From assembly GCA_020726505.1 (NCBI GenBank), contig JAHLEZ010000005.1, forward strand, positions 3,388,069-3,452,068: a stretch of DNA of 64,000 nucleotides. The letters are read 5' to 3'. Source of the DNA: Leptodontidium sp. MPI-SDFR-AT-0119. Lineage: Eukaryota; Ascomycota; Leotiomycetes; Helotiales; Leptodontidiaceae. The translations under genes were made by a program, and so were the position numbers. The notes beneath the pieces are model-generated. The model was not told where the DNA came from. It searched no databases and saw only the letters and a list, made by a program, of their open reading frames with translations. The first letter of the stretch is position 1, and every line of letters begins with the position of its first letter. Below are positions 24,564 to 36,600 of this stretch, piece by piece.

Positions 24564-24778
24564 AGCGACGCACGTTAAGTTATAGTAAGGTAAGTTAACC
24601 GCGAGGGAATATCTAGCTTTCTTTAGGACAGTTTACTACGAGGGTAGAGAGGTACTTATTTGTCGAATAAGTTAAAGTGTTAAGGCTTGTTATTAACTTA
24701 CTATAAAAGTAAGTTAATAAGGCGTAAGACTAAGTGAAATATAACACTTTATAGCGAAGGGGTATTAGTCTTTTCTTA
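24564..24778 (-). other. Gypsy A1 leader (5' untranslated region)
   Basis: It matches 39427-39639 in A2 and, inverted, 58181-58400 in A3. It lies between the 5' LTR and the gag start. Near the LTR it reads, on the plus strand, GGGTATTAGTCTTTTCTTATA. No standard tRNA primer-binding site was recognised. Confidence 0.7.
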
Positions 24779-25079
24779 TATTACGGCTGGTAAAAAGTTA
24801 ATACGGCAAGTAAACTTTAGCTTTATATTTAGACTTAAAGCTACGCTTAGAATCGAGAAGAAAAGACAAAGAGAAAAGGAGAGCTCTCTATAAGAGGGAG
24901 CTCGAGTATAAATATATAAAGGAGCCTCCTAATAGGGCCTAACGTAGTCGGGGGGCTATTTATCTACATGTCGTAGGCTCGCTACTAAGTCTTCCCTATT
25001 AGGCTTAGCGCCGTCGCATAGCCAGCGATGCTACGAGCCCGTGTCGGTTAGAATGCGAGGCGCATCGTAGGTCGTAACA
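24779..25079 (-). repeat. 5' LTR of gypsy A1
   Basis: 301 bp, TATTACGGCTGG (RIP form of TGTTACGG) to GTCGTAACA. Pairs with 10917-11216, and AGGCT follows at 25080-25084. Confidence 0.9.
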
Positions 25080-27756
25080 AGGCTTTGTAAGGGTGATTCC
25101 TAAGTCTTTCTATAACTTTAGTATCTATACTACTTCCTTTAATCTGTCGCTTGTAATTATTATCTCTAAATACTCGCTACTAAGAGCTGTCGACTTCTGA
25201 ACATTAACAGACTAGCTAGTGACTACGTTATTAGCCTTAATTAGCTATGCCTAAAGTGACTTCTTATTAGCTTCGGTCCTTTAAGTCACATCTATAAAGT
25301 AGTCGAATTAGCCGAATTCAGTTGTATTTCCTTTACTATAAGTAATTCCGTCGTTAAGCGTCGCGTTAAGGTATTATAAGAGAGGCTTTATATATTATAA
25401 GTGCGTTTCTGTAGGCTTTGCCATATGTCGTATTAACTAGACGACGATATATACGATGTCTAGTCTTATTTAATTTAAGAGGTATATAATAGAGCCTATA
25501 ATTTGCTAGTAAAGTGAGGTCTCTTTAATATTTAACTGAGCTACGTTATTTCTATTCCGTAGTACTATGCCTATAATTACTAGTAAATTAACTCTATTTA
25601 CATTAGTTATATTAACCCTTTTTAGTATTTTCGACGTATAAAGTGACAAGTGTATTCTGAGCGTTCTTATTAACTAATTCCGTTCGATTTAGAGTCTTAT
25701 AAATATAGTCACAGCTCTTAAGTCTTTGCCTTTTTATGTCTTTAAAATTTAGCCCTTAAAGTAAGTGACATATTATTTCGGCCTTATAATTGGTATATTA
25801 TTAATAAAGACGAGTACGTACGACTTTTTAGCTTTGCCTTAATAAATAAAGAGATTTAAATCCGTATCTGACTATGTAAGGCTAAACCTAGTCTCTATAG
25901 TCGTCTTTATTATTAACTACTACTCCTTAAGTACTTGTTTTAAGCCGTAAAGGCTCCGCAGAAACTTTAAGTACGCTTTTCTTCTTTCTTTTAACTCTAA
26001 GTGTATTATTTTGACGAAAAACTATAGTATCTCTATATATATTTCCTCTTTTAATATTAAGTTTAAGAACGCGGTATTAATATTGACGTAGTTAACTTCG
26101 TAGTCGCGGTAAGTAACTAAAGCTAACAGTACTCTACGTGTTATTAGCCGTAATACGCTAGTATACGTGTCGAAGTAGTCGCTACTATATTATTACTTAA
26201 AACCTCTAGCTATAATGTGAGCTTTCCTTTGTGCGAGGGACTTATTTAAGTGTAACTTATTACGTAACACTAGCTTTAAGGTAATTAGTTTCTTTCTAAC
26301 TAGTAGCTCTTTATACTGTATTTTATATATCTTAATAGAGTATAACGCGTTTTATTCTTCTTTAACAGCGCGCATTTATTCGGCTTTGTTTTCTTATAAA
26401 ACTTACTCTAGCGTAACTAAGTCTTGAATTAGTAGTGCAGTCGCGCCTTTAGCTCTTAGAGCTATAATTGACTCTTTATATACGCGTCTTAACTTTAGTT
26501 GTCGTCTATACTTAGACTCTATAAGCCTAAAAGAGAGGTTAATTAGTCGTTAATTAAACGACTGCGTAGTACTACTTCTTTGCCTTTACGTATTAGTATC
26601 ACGTGCTAGCCTCTCTATTAGAGGTCTTTGAATTAGTGTCCTTATAGAGCCTGATTTAGCGTCTAGCCTCCTTAGAAGTCTTCTTATAAAGCCTGTTTTA
26701 GTGTCTAGCCTCCCTACTAGAGGTCTTCTTATAGAGCCTGTTTCAGCGTCTGGCCTTCCTACTAGAAGTCTTTCAGTAGAGCCTGTTTCAGCGTCTAGCC
26801 TCCCCACTAGAGGTCTTCTTATAGCTCTATTAACTGGCCTTCTAACCTTTGGAGGTCTTATTACTGTCTCTACTTTGCCTATAACTAGCTATATAATATA
26901 TTCGTCAAATTTAACGTCAATAGAGATTAACTCTTATTGATTTTTTATATTTAGTAGCCTGTATGTATATAAGCTAGTCATCCTTATTAGAATATACTTC
27001 CTTAGCTGTATTCTTAACTCTAACTTCTTAAGGAACGTTACTTTTGGCCTTAGTGGCTATGCTCTTATTTTAAATACTCTATAATGTAATAAGCTAGTTA
27101 GTGCACCTTCCTATGCTTCTAGCGGCGTTAGCCCTTCTACCCCTTAATATAGTAGTGCCTTTGTCGGTCTCCTGTTTTTAAGCCTAACTACGTGCTCTAC
27201 GGCATAGTACTAAAGATTATCTAATTATTTAGCGTCGTATAATATAAACTAGACGATCTTTAATAGTTAGTATACCTAATACTCTAATACCCTATTAAGC
27301 GACTGTTTATATAATGGCAATAGCTCTAACTATATACTAAGCTCTTATAATTAGCGTATAAAGGTATTTTTAAACTCTCCTTTACTATTATTAGTCCGCT
27401 AGTATACGACTACTTGTCTCTTCTAAAGCTCTAATTAAGTCTTTAATAGTTTGATTTCTAGCTATATTACAGCGGCTGTTTTATCCTTAAGTAGTCGTAC
27501 TTAGTATACTTATATTGCGTCGTCTACGACGACTAAGTAGTACTTATACCCCCTAATTGATTAGTACTAGATTCCTGAAATATTAGTGTGTATAGTCGGA
27601 CCGTATTAAATACGACAATTTTGAGAATAGAATAATATAATATTTTTATTTAACTTATAATGTGTGCCTGATTATTAATATTATAAAGACTTAATTTTTG
27701 TCCCGATCGGGCTAGTGCTTGAATTTAAGTACTTATATAAAATAAAAGTGGGGGGG
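25080..27756 (-). pseudogene. Copia C1, right part: RNase H, reverse transcriptase, integrase
   Basis: Minus strand, read from right to left. The integrase core is at about 27,600-27,170 (DDA near YKYYLVVVDDAI, RTNN for RTDNGGEF, PLYKQSLNRVLE for PYSPEQNGV). A linker with 15-residue repeats follows (26,805-26,630). Reverse transcriptase is at about 26,500-25,430, with its catalytic box at 25,810-25,780 reading YVLVFINNI; YVDD has become FINN, which would abolish activity. The palm end reads GSIIYLLN-stop-IRLDIVYIV (RPDIAYAVS in intact copias). RNase H follows with STALSSEYLEI. It continues across gypsy A1 into 10916-10131. The N-terminal integrase, protease and gag are absent, since the element stops at the DDE transposon junction near 27,757. 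Confidence 0.82.
26625..26805 (-). repeat. In-frame 45-bp tandem repeat in the copia C1 pol linker
   Basis: The minus-strand frame repeats a 15-residue unit about four times: GRLDAETGSTERLLV, GRPDAETGSIRRPLV, GRLDTKTGFIRRLL, RRLDAKSGSIRTLI. The DNA unit carries AGAGCCTGTTTCAGCGTCT on the plus strand. It sits between the integrase and the RT, the hinge region that is usually variable in copia polyproteins. Confidence 0.75.
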
Positions 27757-30700
27757 TTATAAATTTTTAGATTTTATTTATATATATATATAGACTTTTA
27801 AAAACTTATAATAAATATTTTAAATAACTTTTTGTTTATAAATTCGTTATTAAATACTATAGAGATTTTAGTAAGAAAAAAAGTTAAGAATATTTAGTCG
27901 TACTTACTTAAGAAAATAGTTTAAATATTTCTTTATATTTTAGAACTCAAAAGTTATTAACTTAATTTTTATAATATAATATTACTTATATAATATAGTT
28001 TTAAGATTCTTGACTTAGATTCTAATTATTACTCTTTAAAAGCACTTTTATAACTACTGAGTTAGTTACTGCGTTAGTAAATAAGTATAAAATCTAACTA
28101 ATTAAGCTAATTCGTTTATCTCTTGTCTCTTCTTTAGGACTATATTAAATTCCTTTATTATAGTCTTAGAAATCGTTCTGTAACTACTTTGTTTCTTAAC
28201 ACACTAAGCGGCTTATTTGACGCTAAGCCCTTTACAGTAAGCATCTATAAAGCGTGAAGCTTTATTATAATACTTCTATAGCGTATCAAAAGGACAAGAA
28301 TTAAGAGCTTTAAAGCACACTTCTCTAGCCTATTTTAATTAATATATTTAAAAGAAATAACTTATAAAAAATTTACTTACTTCTTTAAAAGTCTCTTTCT
28401 AAACCTATTAATAAAGGTTCTTATAATAGGCCTAATATATCTCAATCGGGTTTAGCTCACAGTAGAATTTCGGTAGAAATAGACATTTATGACCCCTAGT
28501 TAATAGTATCTCTTTAAGAGTTAACTTCTACTTAAAGAAGTCTTTGTAATTAACTAAAATCCTTATTAAGTAATAAGTAATAGGTTTCTTTAGAGGCTAA
28601 GAAAGAATTAGATTACAATTCTTCTTTACTTTATTAGAGCACTTAGTTACTAGGCATTTTTTACTTATAAATTATTAATATATTACAATAGAAATAAAAA
28701 TAACTTACTAATAAGTAAATAACCTCTTTTTATAAGAATTATTTTAATCCCCTTTAGGACTTCTTTAATTATTGTTTTTTTCACTCTTTTCTTATTAGGG
28801 TAGCCTTTAATAAGTACCTTAATAGTCTTTTTAACCTTAATATTAAGCTCTTAAGGAATATTAACTACTTTACGAGCTCACTTTAATTTATTAATATTAA
28901 GAGGGAAATACGTTGTCTAAAAATTTAAGTTAGTAATTACTTAATTAAGAAGGTATAATTAAATTAACCTTTTAAAGTAAAGGAGCTCTTCCTTCTCTAA
29001 GATTTATAGTAAAAGTGTTTAAAGCTTTATCTCCTTTATTAGCGTAAGTACTTAATTAGTCAAATATAAAGACGACTGTTTTATTTAAGTGTTTTTCTTC
29101 GAATATATTAATGGCTCTATTAACTTAATTAAGTAATTACTTTATATCTTAATAAGGAGTCTTTTGGGGACTTCCGAGATAAATAATCTCCCGAGCGTCT
29201 TTTTGACTAATTATAAGCCTCCCTTTAAGGCTTATAAAGTCTAAGTAGTAAATAAGACCCCCCTGACTCTTTAAAGGCATCTTTTATTAACTTTCGTCTA
29301 ATTAAATTCGCTTAGAGTACTCTTTAGCGTAAAAGTAACTCTCGTTATAATAGTAAATTACGTGTTCTTTCTCTTTAAGAGGTAGTTTTAGAAGTATTAA
29401 TTGTAATACGCTATTAGCGTCTTCTTTATAGTTAATAGAATATAACTGTAATAGAGCTATTTTCAGGAGAAACTCGTTTTGCCGGTAGTCGATTACGTCT
29501 ACTCTCTTATAGCCGTCTATATAAACCCCTTTCTTTTCTTTAGTAGCGTAGAATCTAAGTCGATTTAGCCACTTATAAGTAGCTGTTTTACTAAGAGGTT
29601 TCTATTCTCTAGGCTTTTTACTAGAGGTTTTGTATATACTAATAATAAGTCTAAGAAGAGGCTTTTTAGCCTTTTTTGCGTTAATAAGTAAGTGAAGTAT
29701 GATTTCTGTATTAAGAGCGTTTCGAAAGCCTTTTGGGGTAACTATAGCGAGCTTTTAAGTTAATAACTATACCCTATAGGCTTAAAAAACGTCTTCGTTG
29801 TTTAAATAAGACTGACTCTTTCGTTTACCGCCCTTAGTCTTAATCAGGAGAGATCCGAAGGCTCTATAATAAAGAAATAGAGCTCTGATTTTACAGGCAA
29901 GAGTTTTTCCGTTACCAGTAAAGTAATTACTCTTAGTGACAAGAAGAGAGGCTTTAATTTGACCCCTATAAGGACTCTTTTTTAAGAGGTTTTAGACGTA
30001 TTATTAAATAAGCGAGTATTTAAAGCGTAAGCGAGGTAAAAGAAGTAAGTGTTTATTATTGAGTTATTACTTAATTGAGTCTAATATCTCTTTATAAGTC
30101 CTTAGTGTAAAAGAGACCTTAGAGAGATTAAGAGCGTTACTAATTAAAGAGTCTAATAAAAGCTCGCTTCGTTTGTTATTAACGAATTCAATATCGCTCA
30201 AATCGTTTAACTTAATAGCGTAATCTTCTACTTTAAATTCGGCCTTTATTAGAGCGTTAAACTCTAAATCCTTATTGTCGCTAGAATCGATATTATCGTA
30301 TATATCTTCTTCTTTTTTGTTTACTAAAAGTAATAAGGCCTTAGGCTTTATGTAGGGTTTAAGTATAAAGAAAGCCGTAAGAGGTTATTAAGTAAGTAAC
30401 TTAGCGTTTAAAGGGGTAGATTTGTGTAAAGAGGATTATCAATTTAACTCCTTTTAAGTACGTTTAGCTCTCTTACAAGTAAAATGGCTTTTAGCTTCGA
30501 TAGAAGTTAGTTTACTCTTATGAGAGCCTTTTGGAGCTAATTAATAAGTTAGTTAATTTACTAATTAATAAGAATAAGAATACGTACTAAAGGTTAGTAA
30601 ATTAATTACTTTTTTAAAAGGTATACTTTATTTACCCTCTAAATCGATAACTGACTAACTAAAGAATTTAGAGCGTTTAAACTCTTCGGTTACTTTATTC

Positions 30701-31480
30701 TCAGCATTTAATTCGTCGATATCCTCCCTGTCTAACTTATCTAGGCCTAGCTCTTTAAAATCTTAATTTAAATACTCGTTGTTATAAGTAATATTATCTT
30801 CTTCTTCTTTATTCTCCTCGCTCTCTAATTCGCTAATCACTTGAGCTAGCCTCTTCTCTTTAGACTCTAATTCGTCATTTACTTAACTACTATTAAAAGT
30901 AATAGGCGTAGAAGTAATAGTAGCCTTTATAGGGCGTGAGGGTAAGAGAAGTGTAATAGAGGTAGAGGCTAATTTTAGTGTTTTTTAACGAGGGCGCTTT
31001 ATAATTAGTCTAATAAGCGTTCTAGGAGGTGATTTTATTAGCGTCGCACTTCGATTTCGCTTCGAAGGAGCCATTTTAGCTCTCTTAAAGGTGTGTAATT
31101 ATAGTAAGTATAAAAGTAAAGTATTATAAGTTAAGTTTAACGTTAAAGTTAAAGATATTTTATCTCGCTTAATTACTAAGTTAAAACTTTATTTAAAATA
31201 ATTATTTTTAAATCTTAATATTTTAAAAAAGTTTTTAATACAAAATACGTATATAATTAAGAGGAGTATTTTACACTTATTAGTTTTTTTTATAGGGCCT
31301 AATAAGAGAGTTATATTAATACTAAGGCTAAGGGGGTTATTTTTTAAAAAAACCCGTTTTTTATATATATATTTAATTATAACTTTTTAATTATATAGTA
31401 AAATAAAAAAAGTTAAAAGGCTAAATAACTTTATATATTAAGGCGTAACTCTTAATTAAAATAAAAAAACCTACTTTTAC
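27757..31480 (-). mobile_element. DDE-type DNA transposon (autonomous form, dead)
   Basis: The single long gene is described in the next entry. The left end is set at 27757 by where similarity to the copy at 1-431 stops. The right end is approximate, because sequence resembling gypsy B resumes somewhere between 31,490 and 31,590. I could not find terminal inverted repeats or a target-site duplication by eye; GGGGGTTAT words occur near both ends (27751-27759 and 31332-31340) but in direct orientation. Confidence 0.6.
28102..31074 (-). pseudogene. DDE superfamily transposase, RIP-inactivated
   Basis: Minus strand from ATG at 31074 (MAPSKRNRSATLIKSPPRTL) to TAA at 28102, about 990 codons with many in-frame stops. 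The N-terminal third is acidic and charged (SKEKRLAQVISELESEENKE). The middle carries KSQSYLNNEDV, then LSKTATYKWLNRLRF and KKGVYIDGYKRVDVIDYRQ, a signature I know from a large fungal family of DDE superfamily endonuclease transposases (GVYxDGHERxDVVxYRQ). The first catalytic box, usually HDES, reads YYNES near 29,350, so the Asp is now Asn and the His is Tyr. The C-terminus reads REVCFKALNSCPFDTL and later KASRFIDAYCKGLS. Transposases of this kind cut and rejoin the element ends in the nucleus. This copy cannot work. Family naming beyond DDE superfamily is uncertain. Confidence 0.75.
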
Positions 31481-31589
31481 TAAGTATCTAAAATTGTTGT
31501 GTTTAATGCGGTCCGACTGTACGTCCGTTTTATACGGCTTAATAATAGTAAAGGAAACCGGTAGTAGTGTAGTCTATGGTATCTATAGT

Positions 31590-32697
31590 ATTTATACTTA
31601 GTATAAGGTCTAAAAGTAGTAAATTAACTATTAAAGTCGACTTAGGGAGTTAAAGATTACGGCGGCTTTAAAATTCACGTAACTTAACGTCTCTAACGCT
31701 TGGCGTCGCGCTAATAGCGTTAGTGAATCTTGTATATACGTAAGTCTCGGATTTTAATTAGTTTATTATAGCTTACTTTTAAGGGGTAATCTAATAGCTA
31801 AATAAGTCGTCGTTTAGCGGTATCTAGGAGCACCTCGTGATACTTTAATTATAATATTTTAATAATCACTTTATAATTTCCTAAGTAAGTAATTAATAAA
31901 GGAGTAAATAATTATAAACACTTATTAATTATTAAATTTAATATGATATAATAGCTAATAGTCCGACTAGTCTTATTATTAAATCTTTTAATAAAGATAA
32001 GTATAAGTAATAAGTAAATTACAGGTTTAAAAAAAGAAAGAGATTTTAAAAGAAAGTAATTAATAAAATAATAATTATTAGCTCTAGAATTAAGAAGTAT
32101 AAGTAACTTATACGTAAGTCTATTTTTAGAAAAGGCGATATAAGTAGTAAGTATTAGTCTATTAAAAAGCTTCGTAAAATTAAGATATTATATATTTTAT
32201 ATTATATTTAAAAAGGAGCCTTTTCTTAAGCTAAGTCTTTTACTCGTAAAGTAAGTTCCTTTATTAATAAGTTATTATTATTATTTATTGTTTAATTATT
32301 AAACACAAGACTGCCGTCGTCGCCGTTTACTTTTATTTCGTTTATATAAGAGGTATAATTATAACTAAGGGGTCGTTAAAAGAAATATTAAGAGGCATTA
32401 ATTAGTGTTTAGGCACGAGGTATATTGGCTCGTGTAGGGATTTATTAACTTAGGGGTTAACTCGTCACTTGTCGCTAAGATAAAAAAGTAATAAATACTT
32501 AAAGTGATTTTCCTGTAGTCCCTAAGGAGGTATTGACTTCGCGTCAGGGGTAGGAATTTATATTTATTACTAAGGGGCTAAAGTAACTAGTGTAAATAGT
32601 ACTCTTTATAATCTGTCCTTAGTCTTCGGCTTAAATTACTTTTATATACTCTTTTAAAGTCTTAGCTCTCTAGTATTTATAAAATAATTACTTGTGT
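31590..32697 (-). pseudogene. Old gypsy B, gag/protease region, part 1
   Basis: It matches young gypsy B at about 45,880-46,975 base for base with many RIP differences (for example the runs around 31,670-31,740 and 32,310-32,460). No open frame remains. The element is interrupted at 32698 by an inverted solo LTR A. The pol half of this old element is missing on the left, where the DDE transposon and then copia C1 are found. Confidence 0.75.
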
Positions 32698-33000
32698 TGT
32701 TACGACCTACGATGCACCTCGTATTCTAACCGACACGGGCTCGTAGCATCGCTGGCTATGCGACGGCGCTAAGCCTAATAGGGAAGACTAAGAGGCGAGT
32801 CTGCGACATTTTGACGTGAATGGCGTTCGATTACGCTAGGCCCTATTAGGAAGGTCCTTTATGTATTTATACTTAAGCTCCCTCTTATAAAGAGCTCTCC
32901 TTTTCCTCCTTGTCTTTTCTTCTCGATTCTGAGCGTAGTATTAGGCCTAAATATAAAGCTAGAGTCTACTCGCCGTATTAACCTCTTGCCAGCCGTAACA
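32698..33000 (+). mobile_element. Solo LTR of gypsy A in inverted orientation
   Basis: 303 bp, TGTTACGACCTACGATG to TGCCAGCCGTAACA, the reverse complement of the A LTRs. The flanks are TGTGT (32693-32697) and TATAT (33001-33005). The empty site in young B near 46,977 reads TTGCGTAAGCGG, so the original 5-bp duplication was TGCGT, edited differently on the two sides. Confidence 0.85.
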
Positions 33001-33005
33001 TATAT

Positions 33006-33347
33006 AAGCGGAACGAGAGCTTATCTTATAAGTTTATTTTAAGTATTAAGTTATTAGTTACGCCGTCTTAGTTAGTAAAAGTCTTAAATTAGTAGTAAAA
33101 GTCTTAAAAGGGTTATCTTACGGCTTTATTTTTAATATAAAGTAAAGATTACGTGTTATTTATTATTTATAATAGTTAGTTAAGAATTTAATTACTTACT
33201 TAATTAAATTAAGTGCATCTGTTATATTTCCCTCGTTATTAAGTGTCGGGGACAAGAAAGAGGGTTTTAAGAACATATAAGTTATTCCTTTTGTTTAGGT
33301 AAGTAATTAATCCTTTTTATAGTTATTGTCGAGGAAGTATTAGTTAC
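33006..33347 (-). pseudogene. Old gypsy B, gag region, part 2
   Basis: Matches young gypsy B at about 46,984-47,325 and is interrupted at 33348 by gypsy A2. It has no open frame. Confidence 0.75.
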
Positions 33348-33647
33348 TATTACGGCTGGCTAAAGGTTGATACGGCGAGTTGACTCAAGCTTTGTATTTG
33401 GACTTAAGGCTACGCTCAGAATCGAGAAGAAAAGACAAGGAGGAAAGGAGAGCTCTCTGTAAGGGGGAGCTCAAGTATAAATATATAAAGGAGCCTCCTA
33501 ATAAGGCCTAGCGTAGTCGGGGGCTATTTATTTATATATCGTAGGCTCGCCATTAAGTCTTCCCTATTAGGCTTAGCGCCGTCGCATAGCTAGCGATACT
33601 ACGAGCCCGTGTTAGTTAGAATACGAGGCGCATCGTAAGTCGTAATA
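33348..33647 (-). repeat. 3' LTR of gypsy A2
   Basis: 300 bp, TATTACGGCTGG to GTCGTAATA. The adjacent polypurine tract is a run of twelve C on the plus strand (33651-33662). Confidence 0.9.
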
Positions 33648-36600
33648 TTACCCCCCCCCCCCTAAAAAACTACGTCTACGTAGTTGTAACTATGACTGTG
33701 TCGTCCTCGAAGTCGTTATAGTCGTCGATACTTGCGTTATAAGCCTCTAGTTACTTAGGGAGAGCTCTCAGGGGGCCCTTAACGTTAAGATATTTAAGGT
33801 AGAACTGTTTAACTATATATAGAGCCGTTATAACATCTAAATATAAGTATTATTTTAGGTCTTCGTCGGCGCCTAGTTACTTAATACGATAGAATAACTT
33901 GTTTCGTATAACCTTAGAATTAAAGATGCCTTTAATTTCTTACTTATCTTACTTAAGTAGTAACTAGATAAGTGCTAGCGTAACTCTAGCTTGTTCTAGT
34001 AAGAGGTTGTCGACGTACTTATAGAGCGAGTATAAGTGGAAAACAGAGTAAATTAACTAGTCCTCTAGTAATTTAACTCTTTGACTCTCTTTTTCCTTAG
34101 CGATTACCTTAATAAGGCCGTACTACTTATTAAACAACTTCCTTGAAGGTTAGTTAACGTTTTAGTTTTAAGTGTCGACTAATACTAAGTCGTTAACGTC
34201 TTAATTAATAGCGCGTCGTCTACGATTTGTTAGTCGTTTTATTTTCTCTTACTAGTCCTTTAGGGACGACTATGCGACTTCTGTAACCTCCTTTATTTAT
34301 AAGGCTACTTATAGAGCCTCCTCGTAGTTAAGTCTCTTTATTGTTATAGTCGGCGGCTTTAAGTTAACTAGGTCTTAAGAAGTCCTTAGCTTAGCGCCGT
34401 TAAGTAACTAGAAAGGAGACAGGCGGCTTAAGGACTCGTGTAATAACGTTAGTTAAGTGATATTTATAATTAGTAAGAGGTCGCTCTAATTGTCTTAATA
34501 GTAGTAGTAAAAGGGACGAAGCTACTACTTAATATATTAGTTCGTTATTTCCGTTTAGTCGTTGACGTTCGGGTTATACGCCGTCGTTAACTTTACTTTA
34601 GTCCTGAGGATACAATAATACTCTTTTTAAAAGGAGGAGACGAACTAAAGTCCGCGGTCCGAGACAATAGAGTCCGGCATACTGAAGTGTCGAGTTTAAT
34701 AGACGAGGAAGAGAGTAGTTATACCTTTCGCCGTAATTATATTATTATAAGGTATCGAGACTAGTTTCTTAAATAAGCGGTTAACGATAACTATAGTAAA
34801 GTTATAACTGTACTTGTCTAATAGTAACTTCGTGAAATCTATTGTGAGGTATTAGTACGGCCGAGCGGGGATTAATAGAGGGTGTAAGAAACTAAGAGTC
34901 TTATTTCTTCTAGCCTTTTGCCGGGAGTAACTATAATTCGTTACGTATTAAGCTACGTTTATAGAGAGGCTATTCTAATAGTATTTACGGCTTAGTAATG
35001 CCTTTATCTTCCTGATCCCCGCGTGTACTACTAATAGCTAGGAGTGTATATGACAGATAAGTATCGTGCGAAGCTTTAGCGGCTCTAAGGGCACTTTTAG
35101 GCGTCTTTAGAAAAGTAACTTGTCGTTTACTAACTTGTAATCTAATAACTATTCCTTAGCTTTTTGTTAGAGAGGCTTTAATAAAGGCGAAGACTTATTA
35201 ACTACGAGTACTTAATTAATAATATCGTATTCTGCGACGTTATAGGCTACTATAGAGTTAAGGTCTAGCTCTTCCGGTATAAGGGTCTCTGGGTCGACTA
35301 GTACTTTTATATTAGGCTTAGGTTCCGGCTCTAGCTCTGGCTCGTCACGTGTCTTAACCTTGTGGTCTGGGATTATAGCCTTTATAAGTACTAGGGGTAC
35401 CGTCTCTACGACATTAATATAAGCGTTTATAGGGTCGACAGTAGAGAGCTGAAAGTCGCTGGCGACTCGCGAGTTAATTTTATTAGTCGGAATTAACTGT
35501 TAATTATAAATAGCCCGCTTACGTGCCTCTATCGTCGTAAAGTCTTAATCCTGTCGAGACAAAGTATTAGTTAACGTATTAGTCGTCTTAGTACGATATA
35601 TAATCGTAAAATAGAAATCTATAAAGAACTCAGCCTATCGAGCTTACTTAGCCGTAAGGTCCTTAGTAGTTATGAAGTACTTTAGGGCCTAGTAGTCTAT
35701 ATAAATAAGGACGTTCTTTTAAGTACTTAGGAGCTCTAGGCGATATTACTTAAACGACCGGAAAATCGCTAGTATCTCTTTGTTATAGATTAAGTAGTTA
35801 AGCTTAGGGTCCGTCATAGTCTTAGAGAAGTATCTTATAAGGTAAAAGGTATTATCTTCTTATAGTTAAGATAAAATCTTAGTAACGACTTTATCTAAGG
35901 AATTAGTCTTTAGCCGTGTCTATTTAATAAGGTCGTAGTAATAAAGAACCGGCGTAAATTAGAGGGCTTCTTAAAGAGTCTCTTATATGTTTTTATAAGC
36001 GTTATTAAAGACGAAGGGAACGTCCTTTCTAGTAAGTATCGTGAGAGGACGAGTAATATAACTATAGTCTTTAATAAACCGGCGGTAGAAGTTATAGAAG
36101 TTAAGGTAACTTTATATACCTTATATATTGTCGGCGTATTACTAGTCCTTAATTACACTAATCTTCTCTAAGTTTACTTCTACGTTATTGACTCTAATAA
36201 CGAATCTTAAGAACTTAGTCTTTTACACGCTAAACTTAGACTTCTTAATATTAGCCTAAAGTCTATGTACTTATAATATTACTATAACCTTCTTAACGTG
36301 GACCTTATATTCCTCTAAAGTAGACGAATATATAAGGATATTATCTATATAAGCCGCGTAGAAGTCGTCGAGGTGTTTTATAAAGATATTATTAATAAAT
36401 TACTAGAAAGTCGCCGGACTATTAATAAAGTTAAAGGGAAGGACTTTATACTTATACGTATTATATTAAGTACAGAAGGTCGTATAGTTTTCGCTCTCGG
36501 GGGACATGTAAATGTAGTAAAAAGCCTATTAAATATTAAGCTTTATAAAGACCTTTGCCTTATAAATACGTATTATTATCTCGTTAATTAAAGGGATTAA

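Larger units (their letters stand above)
10917..25079 (-). mobile_element. Gypsy A1, chromovirus-type LTR retrotransposon, interrupted by copia C2
   Basis: Paired LTRs at 10917-11216 (300 bp, 3' LTR for this minus-coded element) and 24779-25079 (301 bp, 5' LTR) bound it. The 5-bp target-site duplication AGGCT lies at 10912-10916 and 25080-25084. Without the nested copia C2 and its duplicated AAAAT the element is about 6.6 kb, matching the 6,592-bp copy A2. Order on the minus strand: 5' LTR, leader, gag, protease/RT/RNase H, integrase, chromodomain, polypurine tract, 3' LTR. It sits inside the RNase H gene of copia C1. RIP decay is heavy. Confidence 0.93.

Noticed and set aside
36373..36591. 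72-codon plus-strand frame in gypsy A2
   Set aside because: Antisense to the reverse transcriptase region, with no motif of its own.
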